Positions 1 to 7,415 of a DNA stretch of 40,270 nucleotides are shown in pieces. The stretch's first letter is position 1. Every line of letters starts with the position of its first letter. The DNA is from a virus. The position numbers and the translations under genes are program-made. Under the pieces are notes generated by a model. The model had not been told where the DNA came from. It ran no database searches and saw only the letters and a program-made list of their open reading frames with translations. Where the stretch lies: positions 1 through 40,270 of the IMG/VR virus record IMGVR_UViG_3300037258_000186; one strand, 5' to 3'.

Positions 1-160
1 ATCGACCGCCCAGGGTGTCGGTGGTTACTTCCACGATGAATGGATGGATGCGACCGACCCCGAGGGCGGCAAATCTGACTTCGTCCCGATGTTCTTCCCG
101 TGGTTTTGGCACGACGAATACGAGATTGGCGACCATCACCTCACCTACGACAACCTCGAG
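1..160. repeat. Left copy of the redundant genome end
   Basis: These 160 bases recur at 40111-40270. The copies differ at two positions: T at 127 versus C at 40237, and G at 160 versus A at 40270. Both fall on third codon positions of the large terminase gene (Ile ATT/ATC and Glu GAG/GAA) and leave the protein unchanged. Reading from the end of the window into the start keeps the terminase frame open, so the molecule is circular or circularly permuted. The mismatches argue against simple k-mer overlap and suggest two closely related haplotypes in the sampled population. Confidence 0.95.
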
Positions 161-1186
161 CGCGAAGGTGACTTCGGCGACGAGCATGGGGTGCTCCGGT
201 TCCTCCTCAACGAGGGAGTCGACGCCGAGCAAGTGCTGGCTAAACTCGCATGGCGCCGGCGCAAGATCCGCAACGCGCCCAAGGGCCTTGACGGCTTCCA
301 TGAGGAGTACCCGTGTACACCCGAGGAGGCGTTTCTTTCCACCGGATCCAACGTGTTCCCGCTCCAAGAGCTCATGGAGTGCTACAAGCGCCACGTCGGG
401 AGCTCGAGGGGCTACCTCTACAACAACTCGGGGCAGATCGGGTTCCACGAAACCGAGCAGGGGCACTGGTCGATCTACAAACTGCCGGGGAAACGCCAGA
501 AGTACGTCGTCGCGTGCGACCCGACCAAGACGATCGAGGGGGATCCGGCCTGTATTCAGGTGCTCAACCGCGCCACGATGGAGCAGGTTGCCGTCTGGCA
601 CGGATCCGCGGTGGCATCCCAGGTCGGAGAGATCGCCCTGGCTGCGGCCTACTGGTACAACACCGCGATTCTGAACACCGAGGTCCAAGGCGGCGGGCGC
701 GACGTCATGCAGGTGTGGCGCGACGCCGGTTACTCGAACATTTGGCTGGACCGCCGCCCCGACAAGACGCGCCGATCGAATCAGGTGCTCGGGTGGAACA
801 CGACCTATGACACCAAGCAATGGCTCATCACCACGGTGCAGGGGTTCCTCAAGCGCAAAGACGTGATCATCCATCACCCCGCCACCTATTACGAGCTCAC
901 GCAGTTCACCGCGCTCGAGGACGGGACATTCGGGCCGGCGCGCCGCAGCGGCCACGACGACTGTGTGATGGCCTATGGCATCGCGGTCATGACGGCATCG
1001 ACGGAATGGTCAACGCTGGGCATGCAGGACATCTTGGGACAGGGCTACGGCGCCCCGGACCTGGGCGCGCATCGCATCGTCATCGAGAACGCTGGTCGCT
1101 CGGCCGGCGACGTCCTCGGGATGTCCAACCCACGGGCCGACGAGTCGCTCTATGCGTTGGCTGGGGAGATTGAAGAATGGCTGTGA
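1..1186 (+). CDS. terL: Terminase large subunit, C-terminal two thirds (partial at window start)
   Basis: This is the continuation of the gene that begins at 39551. Joined across the redundant ends the protein is about 581 residues, normal for a phage large terminase, the motor that pumps DNA into the procapsid through the portal and cuts it. The reading frame starts at base 2 (codon 188 of the full protein). It holds the coupling motif ESTAQG and then the RNase H-like nuclease domain. Candidate metal ligands are the Asp in VVACDPTK (about residue 360) and the HDD at about 505-507 (bases 953-961). The stop TGA at 1184-1186 overlaps the following HNH gene by 10 bp. The break inside the gene comes from linearising a circular assembly and is not a biological truncation. 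Confidence 0.95.
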   Translation, partial: STAQGVGGYFHDEWMDATDPEGGKSDFVPMFFPWFWHDEYEIGDHHLTYDNLEREGDFGDEHGVLRFLLNEGVDAEQVLAKLAWRRRKIRNAPKGLDGFHEEYPCTPEEAFLSTGSNVFPLQELMECYKRHVGSSRGYLYNNSGQIGFHETEQGHWSIYKLPGKRQKYVVACDPTKTIEGDPACIQVLNRATMEQVAVWHGSAVASQVGEIALAAAYWYNTAILNTEVQGGGRDVMQVWRDAGYSNIWLDRRPDKTRRSNQVLGWNTTYDTKQWLITTVQGFLKRKDVIIHHPATYYELTQFTALEDGTFGPARRSGHDDCVMAYGIAVMTASTEWSTLGMQDILGQGYGAPDLGAHRIVIENAGRSAGDVLGMSNPRADESLYALAGEIEEWL

Positions 1187-1590
1187 CTTTCGCCAAGGTC
1201 ATGAGTAGGGTCGATGTCCAACCGGGAGGGTGCTGGCTCTGGACCGGCGCCGTCCAGTCGGGGGGTTACGGAGTGACACAGTGGAAAGGAGCGAAGGTAT
1301 ATGTGCACCGACTCATTTATGAGGTACTCATTGGTCCTATCCCCGCTGGTTATCAGAACGACCATTTGTGCCGAGTGCGGCCTTGCTGTAACCCGTCCCA
1401 CCTTGAGCCAGTGACGCCTGGAGAGAACAGTCGCCGGGGGATCCGGGGCCGACTCACAACACACTGCCTCAGAGGACATGAGTATTCTGCGTCCAACACG
1501 CAATGGGTACGAAACCAATCCGGAGGCCAGAGCCGAGTGTGTGGGCAATGCAACAGAGAGCGGGCGGCTCGGAATAGGGCGCTGCGGTGA
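1177..1590 (+). CDS. HNH endonuclease downstream of terL
   Basis: A 137-residue protein with an HNH (His-Me finger) nuclease core: GCWLWTGA and GGYG near the N-terminus, a central HRLIYE, then DHLCRVRPCCNPSHLEPVT with Cys and His metal ligands, and a C-terminal GHEYSASNT plus CGQC zinc-knuckle-like segment. Such free-standing genes are common as mobile intruders beside phage terminase and capsid genes, and some HNH proteins take part in terminase-dependent packaging. It starts inside the end of terL. It is clearly homologous to the gene at 7412-7825 (same CCNP/T-HLE, EN and GH-Y order) and is visibly less GC-rich than its neighbours, which fits recent acquisition. Whether it homes or helps packaging cannot be told from sequence. 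Confidence 0.9.
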   Translation: MAVTFAKVMSRVDVQPGGCWLWTGAVQSGGYGVTQWKGAKVYVHRLIYEVLIGPIPAGYQNDHLCRVRPCCNPSHLEPVTPGENSRRGIRGRLTTHCLRGHEYSASNTQWVRNQSGGQSRVCGQCNRERAARNRALR

Positions 1591-2000
1591 AGTATTCGTA
1601 CAAATGCACGACCGAGAACCTGACGTTCGACGTCGAGGGCCCGCCGGCCGAGACGGCGCAGTGCCGGTGCGGATCCGTCGCCAGGCGCGTATACGGCTTC
1701 GCTGTAAACAAGGCGAGCCTCAAGAGCCAGGCTCGCTGGGATCCCGTCGTCGGCCAGTACGTCGAGAACGATCGACAGTTCCGTGACGTCCTGGCGGCAT
1801 CGCAAGAGCGCGAGGCCAAGGAGCTCAACATGGACGTCCCCCTCGTCCAGGTCGACGCCCGGGACCAGGAGGCGCTCGGCGAGCTCCACGGCACCGGCCT
1901 GGCGCATCGCCAGGAGGTCGCAGAGCAGTCGGCGAAGATCCACCACGATCAGGTGGCCGCGGCGAACAAGGAGTCCAAGCCGAAAGTGCTGATCACCTGA
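1587..2000 (+). CDS. Zinc-ribbon-like protein of unknown function
   Basis: A 137-residue protein. The GTG start overlaps the stop of the HNH gene (GTGA), implying translational coupling. The first 35 residues resemble an FmdB-type zinc ribbon: YKCTTENLTF, then AQCRCGSVARRVYGF, with three visible Cys (one short of a full four-Cys site). The rest is charged and probably helical, rich in Glu, Gln and Ala (REAKEL, HRQEVAEQSAKIHHDQ). Genes of this kind often sit between terminase and portal in actinobacterial phages, but I know no role for them. No membrane segment or signal peptide. Confidence 0.75.
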   Translation: MKYSYKCTTENLTFDVEGPPAETAQCRCGSVARRVYGFAVNKASLKSQARWDPVVGQYVENDRQFRDVLAASQEREAKELNMDVPLVQVDARDQEALGELHGTGLAHRQEVAEQSAKIHHDQVAAANKESKPKVLIT

Positions 2001-2326
2001 TGGCGCCAGGCGACATCACCATCGGCCGGCGGGTTGACTCCTTCTCGGACATCGACCGGCCCGGCGACTACTACGGCCCGAGCCGCGGCGACGGCGAGTA
2101 CGAGCACGTGTTCTTCCTCAAGCCGAACGCTCGAGATGCCGACGCGCCGGCGATCGCCCGCTCGGTCCAGCATGTCAGGATCCCGCCGCACACTTACCGG
2201 GAGTGCCCGGACGGTTCGCTCGAGATTCGGCAGTCGATCGGCGACACCCGCGCGGAGCAGCCGGACAGTGGGTCCGATGGCTGGCATGGTTTTCTTGACG
2301 AGGGCCACCAGTGGAGGCAGGTGTAA
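2000..2326 (+). CDS. Hypothetical protein upstream of portal
   Basis: A 108-residue acidic protein whose ATG overlaps the preceding TGA (TGATG at 1998-2002) and whose TAA overlaps the portal ATG. It is rich in Asp, Gly and Arg. The C-terminal half (CPDGSLEIRQSIG, then GWHGFLDEGHQW) has the layout of small one-domain beta-rich phage proteins such as those with DUF6527, but the Cys ligands of that family are missing, so I give no family. Tight packing between the zinc-ribbon gene and the portal places it in the late packaging operon. Confidence 0.7.
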   Translation: MAPGDITIGRRVDSFSDIDRPGDYYGPSRGDGEYEHVFFLKPNARDADAPAIARSVQHVRIPPHTYRECPDGSLEIRQSIGDTRAEQPDSGSDGWHGFLDEGHQWRQV

Positions 2327-4146
2327 TGGTCGTCGGCGCTTCAACAATGGTGCAGGTTGAACGCCCGTCTGACTACGACGCGACCGATTTCGTCCGCCGG
2401 CTCCAAGTCATCTATGACCAGGCCAAGAAGGCCAAGGGCCAGCTCCTCAACGAGTGGAAGCGCAACTACCGCCTGACGATGAACCGCTCGAGCTCGGCTC
2501 TGCCGGCCGCGGCGGGGATCCGGGCGAACGAGGTCTACCCGACGATCGACTCGCGCGTTGGGTGGATGACGGACCAGGAGATCACCTGTTCGATCACGCC
2601 GGCGGCCGACCCGTTCTCGCCGTACTTCGCGGTCCAAGACATGCAGGCCGAGCAGCTCGAGTGCCTGATCAACTCCGTCTACCAGACCGACCAGTGGTAC
2701 GCCGAGATCACCAAGATGCTGTGGAACGCGGCCATGTACGGATCCGGCTTCGTCAAGGTCGGATGGGACCAGGGCCTCGAGGACGGCCTCGGCCAGGTGG
2801 TGCTCAAGTCGACGTCGCCGTGGTGTCTTTACATCGACCCCTACGCCGAGTCGCTGGACGACGCGCAGTTCATCATCGAGGTCCACACGATGTCGGAAGG
2901 CGAGATCGAGCGCCGATTCCCCGACGCCGCACTGCACAAGATCCGCCGGGCCCTGAGCGCGGGCGACGTCTCCAAAGAGCACATCCCGCCGACCCAAGAG
3001 CAGAACACGCCCAAGCAGGGCTACCTGATTCCGGTTGACGCCGGCCAGGGACCGACGACGTGGGGCCCGCCTGGTGGTGTCGACCAGCCGTGGTCAGAGA
3101 TGACGTATCGCGCGGTGAACGTCTACGAGGTGTGGCTGCAGGAGAACTGCCTCGAGTGGGTAACGCCGGCCGATCCGTCGATGCCCGACGAGCCGGTGAT
3201 GGTGACCGAGTGGCGCGTCATCGTGCACGCCGGCGGGCAGATTCTGCTGGACGAGTACGCGTCGAACCTGTTCCACATGAACCGTCATCCCTACGTGCGT
3301 TATGTCGACGTCGAAACGGGCGAGCTGTGGGGATCGCCGATCGTGCGCGACATCGGCCCGTGCCAGGTCGCACTCAACCGGCTGCTCTCCCTCATGCAGA
3401 ACAACATCGAGTACACCGGCAATCCGATCTTCATTGGTGTCAAGAACAGTGGCATGGACCGCTCCAACTTCGTCAACCGTCCGGGCCGCATCTATGACGT
3501 GGACGGCGGTCCGAACAGCGCGAACAGCAAGCCGACGTGGCTCAACCCGCCCCAGCTCCCCGCGCTCCTCATGGAGTTCATCAACTGGTGGCGCGACGAG
3601 ATCGAACGCATCGCCGGCCTCCAAGGTGGACAGCGCGGTGAGATCCCAAGTGGTCGTGCGAGCGAAAAGCAGGTATCGGCGACCCAGGAGGCGGGGTTCA
3701 TCCGTGTCCGCTCGGCCCAGCGCAATCTTGAGCTCACACTCCGCAAGGCGTTCGAGCTCGTCGCCAACCTCATCATCATCAACTACGACGTGCCCCGAGT
3801 GGTGGCCATCGTTGGTGACGAGGGTCAGATGGCGTCGATCCGTCTGGCCACGCGGCACTTCTACACTCCGGGTCCGAATGGTCCTGACCCGATGCGGTTC
3901 TCGTTGCTGGTGAATGCTGGCTCGTCCAAGCCGACATCTCGAGCCGCTCGGATCAAGGAAGCCAACGATCTCTACGAGATGCACGCCGTCGATGCCCAAT
4001 ACGTCTTGCAGGCGTACCGAGTGTCCAGGTGGCAGAGCGTTTTGGCTCGGGTCAAGCAGGAGCAGCAGGAGGCCGCGGTAGCCGCCGCTCTGTCGGGTGG
4101 CGGCAAGGGCCAGGCCAAGGGTCCTGGCACGGGTCACGCCCACTAG
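2326..4146 (+). CDS. Portal protein
   Basis: A 606-residue protein that should form the dodecameric ring through which DNA enters and leaves the capsid. The N-terminus (DFVRRLQVIYDQAKKAKGQLLNEW) is helical. It is followed by the DNxxP-like wing region (INSVYQTDQWYAEITKMLWNAAMYGSGFVKVGWD), a stem region (IGPCQVALNRLLSLMQNNIEYTGNP) and an Ala/Gly-rich C-terminal tail. I prefer ATG 2326 over the GTG at 2311: GGAGG at 2313-2317 sits 8 bases before it, and TAATG couples it to the upstream stop. Size and position directly after terminase fit the podovirus/SU10-like portal group. Family assignment is from motif pattern and gene order. Confidence 0.9.
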   Translation: MVVGASTMVQVERPSDYDATDFVRRLQVIYDQAKKAKGQLLNEWKRNYRLTMNRSSSALPAAAGIRANEVYPTIDSRVGWMTDQEITCSITPAADPFSPYFAVQDMQAEQLECLINSVYQTDQWYAEITKMLWNAAMYGSGFVKVGWDQGLEDGLGQVVLKSTSPWCLYIDPYAESLDDAQFIIEVHTMSEGEIERRFPDAALHKIRRALSAGDVSKEHIPPTQEQNTPKQGYLIPVDAGQGPTTWGPPGGVDQPWSEMTYRAVNVYEVWLQENCLEWVTPADPSMPDEPVMVTEWRVIVHAGGQILLDEYASNLFHMNRHPYVRYVDVETGELWGSPIVRDIGPCQVALNRLLSLMQNNIEYTGNPIFIGVKNSGMDRSNFVNRPGRIYDVDGGPNSANSKPTWLNPPQLPALLMEFINWWRDEIERIAGLQGGQRGEIPSGRASEKQVSATQEAGFIRVRSAQRNLELTLRKAFELVANLIIINYDVPRVVAIVGDEGQMASIRLATRHFYTPGPNGPDPMRFSLLVNAGSSKPTSRAARIKEANDLYEMHAVDAQYVLQAYRVSRWQSVLARVKQEQQEAAVAAALSGGGKGQAKGPGTGHAH

Positions 4147-4153
4147 GTAGAGT
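4124..4153 (+). promoter_or_regulatory. Possible leaderless promoter (-35 CTGGCA, -10 TAGAGT)
   Basis: TAGAGT (4148-4153) fits the actinobacterial -10 pattern TAnnnT and lies exactly 7 bases before the ATG at 4161. CTGGCA (4124-4129) is 18 bases upstream and matches four of six positions of TTGACA. The gene has no good ribosome binding site. The -7 spacing is the same as in the three better promoters of the right half. It overlaps the end of the portal gene, so it would be an internal promoter. Confidence 0.35.
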
Positions 4154-4160
4154 GCGCGGC

Positions 4161-4388
4161 ATGGATCACGCGGTCAACCGAGCTCCCGTCTCCCATGAGA
4201 TGTCGACCGAGTCCCGCGGCTCCATCCTCCCGGCCGAGCGCGGCTCGATGATCGGCAAGCACGATGCCGAGGGAGTCCCGGGCCAGCCTGTCGGGCTCGA
4301 GGCCCGCAATGCGTTCGCTCTGCCGAGCGATTGCTACGACGATGCCGGGGGCGATGCCACGTCGCACCTCACCGAGGGACGGGCATAG
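4161..4388 (+). CDS. Small hypothetical protein
   Basis: A 75-residue protein with no recognisable domain. It is polar, with several Gly-Ser-Pro stretches and an acidic end (SDCYDDAGGDATSHLTEG). ATG 4161 is the first start after the portal stop. No clear Shine-Dalgarno is present, but a TAGAGT -10 element lies 7 bases upstream, compatible with leaderless translation. It stands between the portal and a conserved small basic protein. It could be a small virion or assembly factor, but nothing in the sequence shows this. Confidence 0.6.
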   Translation: MDHAVNRAPVSHEMSTESRGSILPAERGSMIGKHDAEGVPGQPVGLEARNAFALPSDCYDDAGGDATSHLTEGRA

Positions 4389-4398
4389 GCGGCCGGAA

Positions 4399-4587
4399 GT
4401 GCCCTTCCAATCCGAGAAGCAGCGGCGCTACCTGTGGGCAAACGAGCCGAGGATCGCCGAAGCGTGGAGTCACGGGAGGTCATCGGTCACTGGCAAGCGC
4501 GAATCCGCCAGCCAGCAGGGGAAACGCAAGTCGTCCAAGAGGAGCAAAGGTCGTTCCTCGCGGAAACGTTCACGCGGAGGGAGGTGA
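4399..4587 (+). CDS. Small basic phage protein of the PFQSEKQRRYLWANEP type
   Basis: A 62-residue protein starting at GTG 4399. The first residues, MPFQSEKQRRYLWANEPRIA, match a motif I know from many unrelated phages, usually next to the portal or capsid genes and always of unknown function. The C-terminal half is extremely basic (GKRKSSKRSKGRSSRKRSRGGR contains runs of Lys, Arg and Ser), which suggests nucleic acid binding or packaging into the head. The start is set by the conserved N-terminus, since longer in-frame reading to 4264 would run through the previous gene. Confidence 0.7.
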   Translation: MPFQSEKQRRYLWANEPRIAEAWSHGRSSVTGKRESASQQGKRKSSKRSKGRSSRKRSRGGR

Positions 4588-4593
4588 TTGCTG

Positions 4594-4659
4594 ATGGAGA
4601 GTCAGATCCGCTTCCGTGGCCGCAAGGGCCACAAGCGCCACGGGCGCAAGGGCCGCTGA
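4594..4659 (+). CDS. 21-residue basic peptide with near-perfect ribosome binding site
   Basis: ATG 4594 to TGA 4657-4659 encodes MESQIRFRGRKGHKRHGRKGR, about half Arg, Lys and His. The upstream GGAGGTGATT (4580-4589) is complementary over about ten bases to the 3' end of 16S rRNA and has normal spacing, one of the strongest ribosome binding sites in the window. It has only a 6-bp gap from the preceding basic gene and is followed by a strong hairpin. This supports a real, highly translated peptide even though it is very short. A role in DNA binding in the head is possible but is inference. Confidence 0.55.
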   Translation: MESQIRFRGRKGHKRHGRKGR

Positions 4660-4704
4660 GCCCTCTCGGCGGGCATCGCTGAGCCCGACCGGATTTGCGC
4701 GAGA

Positions 4705-4734
4705 GCACCCCCCGACCCACCAGCCGGGGGGTGC
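4705..4734 (+). terminator. GC-rich hairpin after the packaging genes
   Basis: GCACCCCCCG (4705-4714) pairs perfectly with CGGGGGGTGC (4725-4734) around a 10-base loop. Only two T follow, so it is not a classical T-tract terminator, but T-poor hairpins are usual in high-GC actinobacteria. It sits in the 147-base gap between the portal-linked genes and the capsid genes and could lower read-through or stabilise the upstream mRNA. Confidence 0.7.
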
Positions 4735-4806
4735 TTCGCGTCAGTAACCATGACAACGGAGCAAACGCGCGCTAATCTCCGCGAGCAACGACCCCGGAGG
4801 TTTGAG

Positions 4807-4965
4807 ATGGCGCAAGACCAGAATCAGGTTCGTCCGAGCTACGGCAGCCAGCCGAAGGGCAAGGCGAACATCATGCGGCAGGGCCAGACGGAGACGGCGG
4901 CGTGGGGCGAGGACCCGATGGCGATGGGCCACATCCCCGAGGTGCGCGACAACCCCGACCTGTAA
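4807..4965 (+). CDS. Small hypothetical protein upstream of scaffold
   Basis: A 52-residue polar protein rich in Gln, Asp and Gly (QDQNQVRPSYGSQPKGKANI, then EVRDNPDL). I choose ATG 4807 because GGAGG at 4796-4800 precedes it by 6 bases. An in-frame ATG at 4750 would add 19 residues but lacks a binding site and would bring the start nearer the terminator hairpin. The stop TAA is immediately followed by the next ATG (4966), so both are probably translated together. No family recognised. Confidence 0.65.
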   Translation: MAQDQNQVRPSYGSQPKGKANIMRQGQTETAAWGEDPMAMGHIPEVRDNPDL

Positions 4966-5385
4966 ATGGCAAAAGCATCAGGATCGGGAGCGCCGGCCTC
5001 TGTCGCCGAGGGTTTGGGGAACGTTCTCCGTGCCGTCTCCGACACGATGGCCGCGCCTGACGCCGCGCAGATGAAGGTGCCACTCATGCACCTCCAAGCG
5101 ACGGTTCTCGATTTGGTGCACGGTCAGATGAAGGGTCCACAACAGCCGGGCCAGCAGGGCCAGCCCGGTGCACAACCCGCAGGTGGTGGAGCAGCTCCCC
5201 CCGGTGCTCCACCCGGCGGTCCCCCCGGAGGTGGCGGCGCTCTCGGCGGTGGCCTCTCCGGTCTGATGGGTCAGAGCCAGGGCCCGTCGAATGCAACGTC
5301 AGGTGGTGGTCCGTCGCTCTCTGGCATGGACCCTGAGCAAATGCGCCAGATGGCTCTCGTCGGCGCGGATAGCGACCAGTCATGA
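4966..5385 (+). CDS. Gly/Pro-rich protein before scaffold
   Basis: A 139-residue protein. Residues 1-55 look helical (SVAEGLGNVLRAVSDTMAAP, then HLQATVLDLVHGQM). From about 57 it becomes a Gly, Pro and Gln-rich, presumably disordered segment, ending with SGMDPEQMRQMALVGAD. The start abuts the previous stop and the end overlaps the scaffold start by 4 bp (ATGA at 5382). Position just before a scaffold and capsid gene suggests a role in head assembly. I recognise no family. Confidence 0.7.
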   Translation: MAKASGSGAPASVAEGLGNVLRAVSDTMAAPDAAQMKVPLMHLQATVLDLVHGQMKGPQQPGQQGQPGAQPAGGGAAPPGAPPGGPPGGGGALGGGLSGLMGQSQGPSNATSGGGPSLSGMDPEQMRQMALVGADSDQS

Positions 5386-6443
5386 GTCCCTCGATCTTCG
5401 ATCTGATCACCGATGGTGCGGACGGAGAGCCCGTTTTCAGTGGTGAAGGAATCGACGCCGCGCTCGAGCGCGCTATTGCGGATCGGCCGGTTGCCGGCCG
5501 GCCCGTTGGCTTCGATCCCTCGAGTGATGGAGGGGCAACTCCTCCGGCGCCATCACCGGATGGGGAGGTCCACGGCGCCGAAGGTGGAGCACCACAGCCG
5601 CCGGCGACCGGCCCACCTGAGTCGCCAGCGGCTGCTCCACCCCCTGCAGCGCCTATTCCCGCGCAGCCAACAGGCGAAACCCCGCCGACCGACCCGCTCC
5701 TCGCCGATCTCACCGATCTCGAGCGGATGGAGCTCACGCAGCTTCGCCAGGCACTGCGCGACCCGGAACGCCAGATGGGCGTGCGCCGGGCCATGCTCGG
5801 AGTGGAGGCGCCGGCGCCAACGGCCGCCCTAACCCCTGCGGCGCCGGCGCCCCCGCCCGCCCCGACTTTGCCCGAGGAGTTCGAGCCCGGATCCGCCGAG
5901 GCCCAGCTCTGGCAGGACAACCAGGACATGCGGACCCAACTCGCCCAACTCGCCGCGGGTCAACAGCAGCAGAATGAGCAGTCTGAGCAGCAGATCATGA
6001 ATGGGGCCGCACAGCGTGCGACAGCCTCGTTCACCTCGCGCTACGGCGGGAAGCTCTCGGCTGAGGAGATCATGGCCGTGGCCCAGCACGCCGGCATGCA
6101 GAAGCTCCCCGAAGCGTTCCGCCCCGTCTCGAGCTCCTGGGATGAGGCGATGGAGAAATCCCTCGACTACGTCCTGCGCTCCAATGACGTCTTGCTGGGC
6201 AAGGTTCTCGGCAACGCCGGCGCCCCCGCGCCTGCACCCGGGACTCGCACACCGGAGGCGCAGCACCGCGGGCGCCAGCTCACTGCGCTATCGTCCGCCG
6301 CATCCCCATCTGGTGACAACGCAACCAGAGCGCCGATCGAGCATCGCCCGGACGGCAAGCTCACCGAGAAGTCAAGACTGCAACTCGTCCAAGAAATGAT
6401 GGGCGGGGGCGGTATTACAGGTTCACCAGGAGAAGGGATTTAG
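5382..6443 (+). CDS. Putative capsid scaffolding protein
   Basis: A 353-residue acidic protein immediately upstream of the major capsid gene. Residues about 40-175 are Pro, Ala and Gly-rich and probably disordered. A helical, Gln and Glu-rich stretch follows (about 165-210, QDNQDMRTQLAQLAAGQQQQ), then a helical C-terminal region with SAEEIMAVAQHAGMQ and WDEAMEKSLDYVLRSN. Disordered N-terminus plus coiled region plus C-terminal helices and the position before the coat gene are typical of phage scaffolds, which direct procapsid assembly and then leave. There is no sequence-level family match that I can name; no protease motif is seen. Confidence 0.7.
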   Translation: MSPSIFDLITDGADGEPVFSGEGIDAALERAIADRPVAGRPVGFDPSSDGGATPPAPSPDGEVHGAEGGAPQPPATGPPESPAAAPPPAAPIPAQPTGETPPTDPLLADLTDLERMELTQLRQALRDPERQMGVRRAMLGVEAPAPTAALTPAAPAPPPAPTLPEEFEPGSAEAQLWQDNQDMRTQLAQLAAGQQQQNEQSEQQIMNGAAQRATASFTSRYGGKLSAEEIMAVAQHAGMQKLPEAFRPVSSSWDEAMEKSLDYVLRSNDVLLGKVLGNAGAPAPAPGTRTPEAQHRGRQLTALSSAASPSGDNATRAPIEHRPDGKLTEKSRLQLVQEMMGGGGITGSPGEGI

Positions 6444-6446
6444 CCG

Positions 6447-7415
6447 ATGGCCGTCACCCCGACCGGCGTAGACATGATCACCTCCATCTCGCGGAGGATT
6501 CTGCGAGAGGAGGCAACGGACGTCTACTACCTCGGTTCGCCTTGGACATGGCGGCTGTGGGCCAAGAACAAGGTCGTCCGCCGAGGCGGCCTGCACATCG
6601 AGTCACGGTTCATCTACCAGCCGTGGTCGACGGGCGGGTTCTTCTACGGCCCCGAGGTGCTCAACGTTGAGCCGTCCGACCCCGAAATCTCCGGCGCCTG
6701 GGAGTGGAAGGAAGCCGAGACGAACGTCACGATCGACCAGCGCTCGCTCATCCGTGCCGACTCGGAGTACGCGGTGGCCAACTACGTCATCGAGCAGTGC
6801 GAGATCGCCAAGATGGACCTTCGCGACAAGCTCGCTTACGGCGTGTGGTCGGACGGGTCCAACTACAAGGTGTTCGACGGCATGTTCGAGGTGGTCGACA
6901 ACGGCACCATCGCGACGACCTACGGGGGCCTCGCCCGCACCTCGTACCCGTTCTTGAACGCGCAGGTCGACTCGACCACGACGACGCTCGGCATGGGTGC
7001 GATGAACAGCCTGTGGGATCTGTGCACCAAGGGTGCGCGTGCTCCCAAACTGTCCGTCTCCATCCGGTCGAATCTCACGCGGTTCGAGAACACGCTCCAA
7101 GCTCAGGTGCAGTACACGCAACCGACCGCCGTTGTGGACCAGACGTTCGCCAGCGGTGGGTTCTCCGGTGGGTGGTTCCGCAATCAGCCGTGGCTGGTGG
7201 ACGAGCACATCCCGCCGAACGGGACCGAGGGGAACCTGTTCTTCCTCAACGATGACTACTTCGAGTTGGTCATCAACGAGAATGGCGACTTCGTCGTCCA
7301 CCCATTCCAGATGCCGACCAACCAGTTCGTCATCACGTCCCTCACCTACGTAGCAGGAAACATCATCTGTACGAACCCCCAGGTCCAAGGAAAGTTCACC
7401 GCGCTGGCTGCATGA
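6447..7415 (+). CDS. Major capsid protein
   Basis: A 322-residue protein that fits an HK97-fold coat protein: a short N-arm without a long cleaved prodomain, an Arg/Trp-rich segment (WTWRLWAKNKVVRRGG), an E-loop region, a spine-helix-like stretch (SEYAVANYVIEQCEIAKMDL), a P-domain, and a C-terminal beta-rich part (NQFVITSLTYVAGNIICTNP). The start follows the scaffold stop by 3 bases. A binding site, GGAGAAGGG, lies at 6429-6437. The scaffold is separate and upstream, so no cleaved delta domain is expected. The stop overlaps an inserted HNH gene (ATGA at 7412). Identified by size, composition and gene order rather than a signature motif. Confidence 0.85.
   Translation: MAVTPTGVDMITSISRRILREEATDVYYLGSPWTWRLWAKNKVVRRGGLHIESRFIYQPWSTGGFFYGPEVLNVEPSDPEISGAWEWKEAETNVTIDQRSLIRADSEYAVANYVIEQCEIAKMDLRDKLAYGVWSDGSNYKVFDGMFEVVDNGTIATTYGGLARTSYPFLNAQVDSTTTTLGMGAMNSLWDLCTKGARAPKLSVSIRSNLTRFENTLQAQVQYTQPTAVVDQTFASGGFSGGWFRNQPWLVDEHIPPNGTEGNLFFLNDDYFELVINENGDFVVHPFQMPTNQFVITSLTYVAGNIICTNPQVQGKFTALAA

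Noticed and set aside
3094-4143. 349-codon minus-strand open frame opposite the portal gene
   Set aside because: The portal frame has motifs and strong coupling; this frame has none and arises from high-GC third positions.
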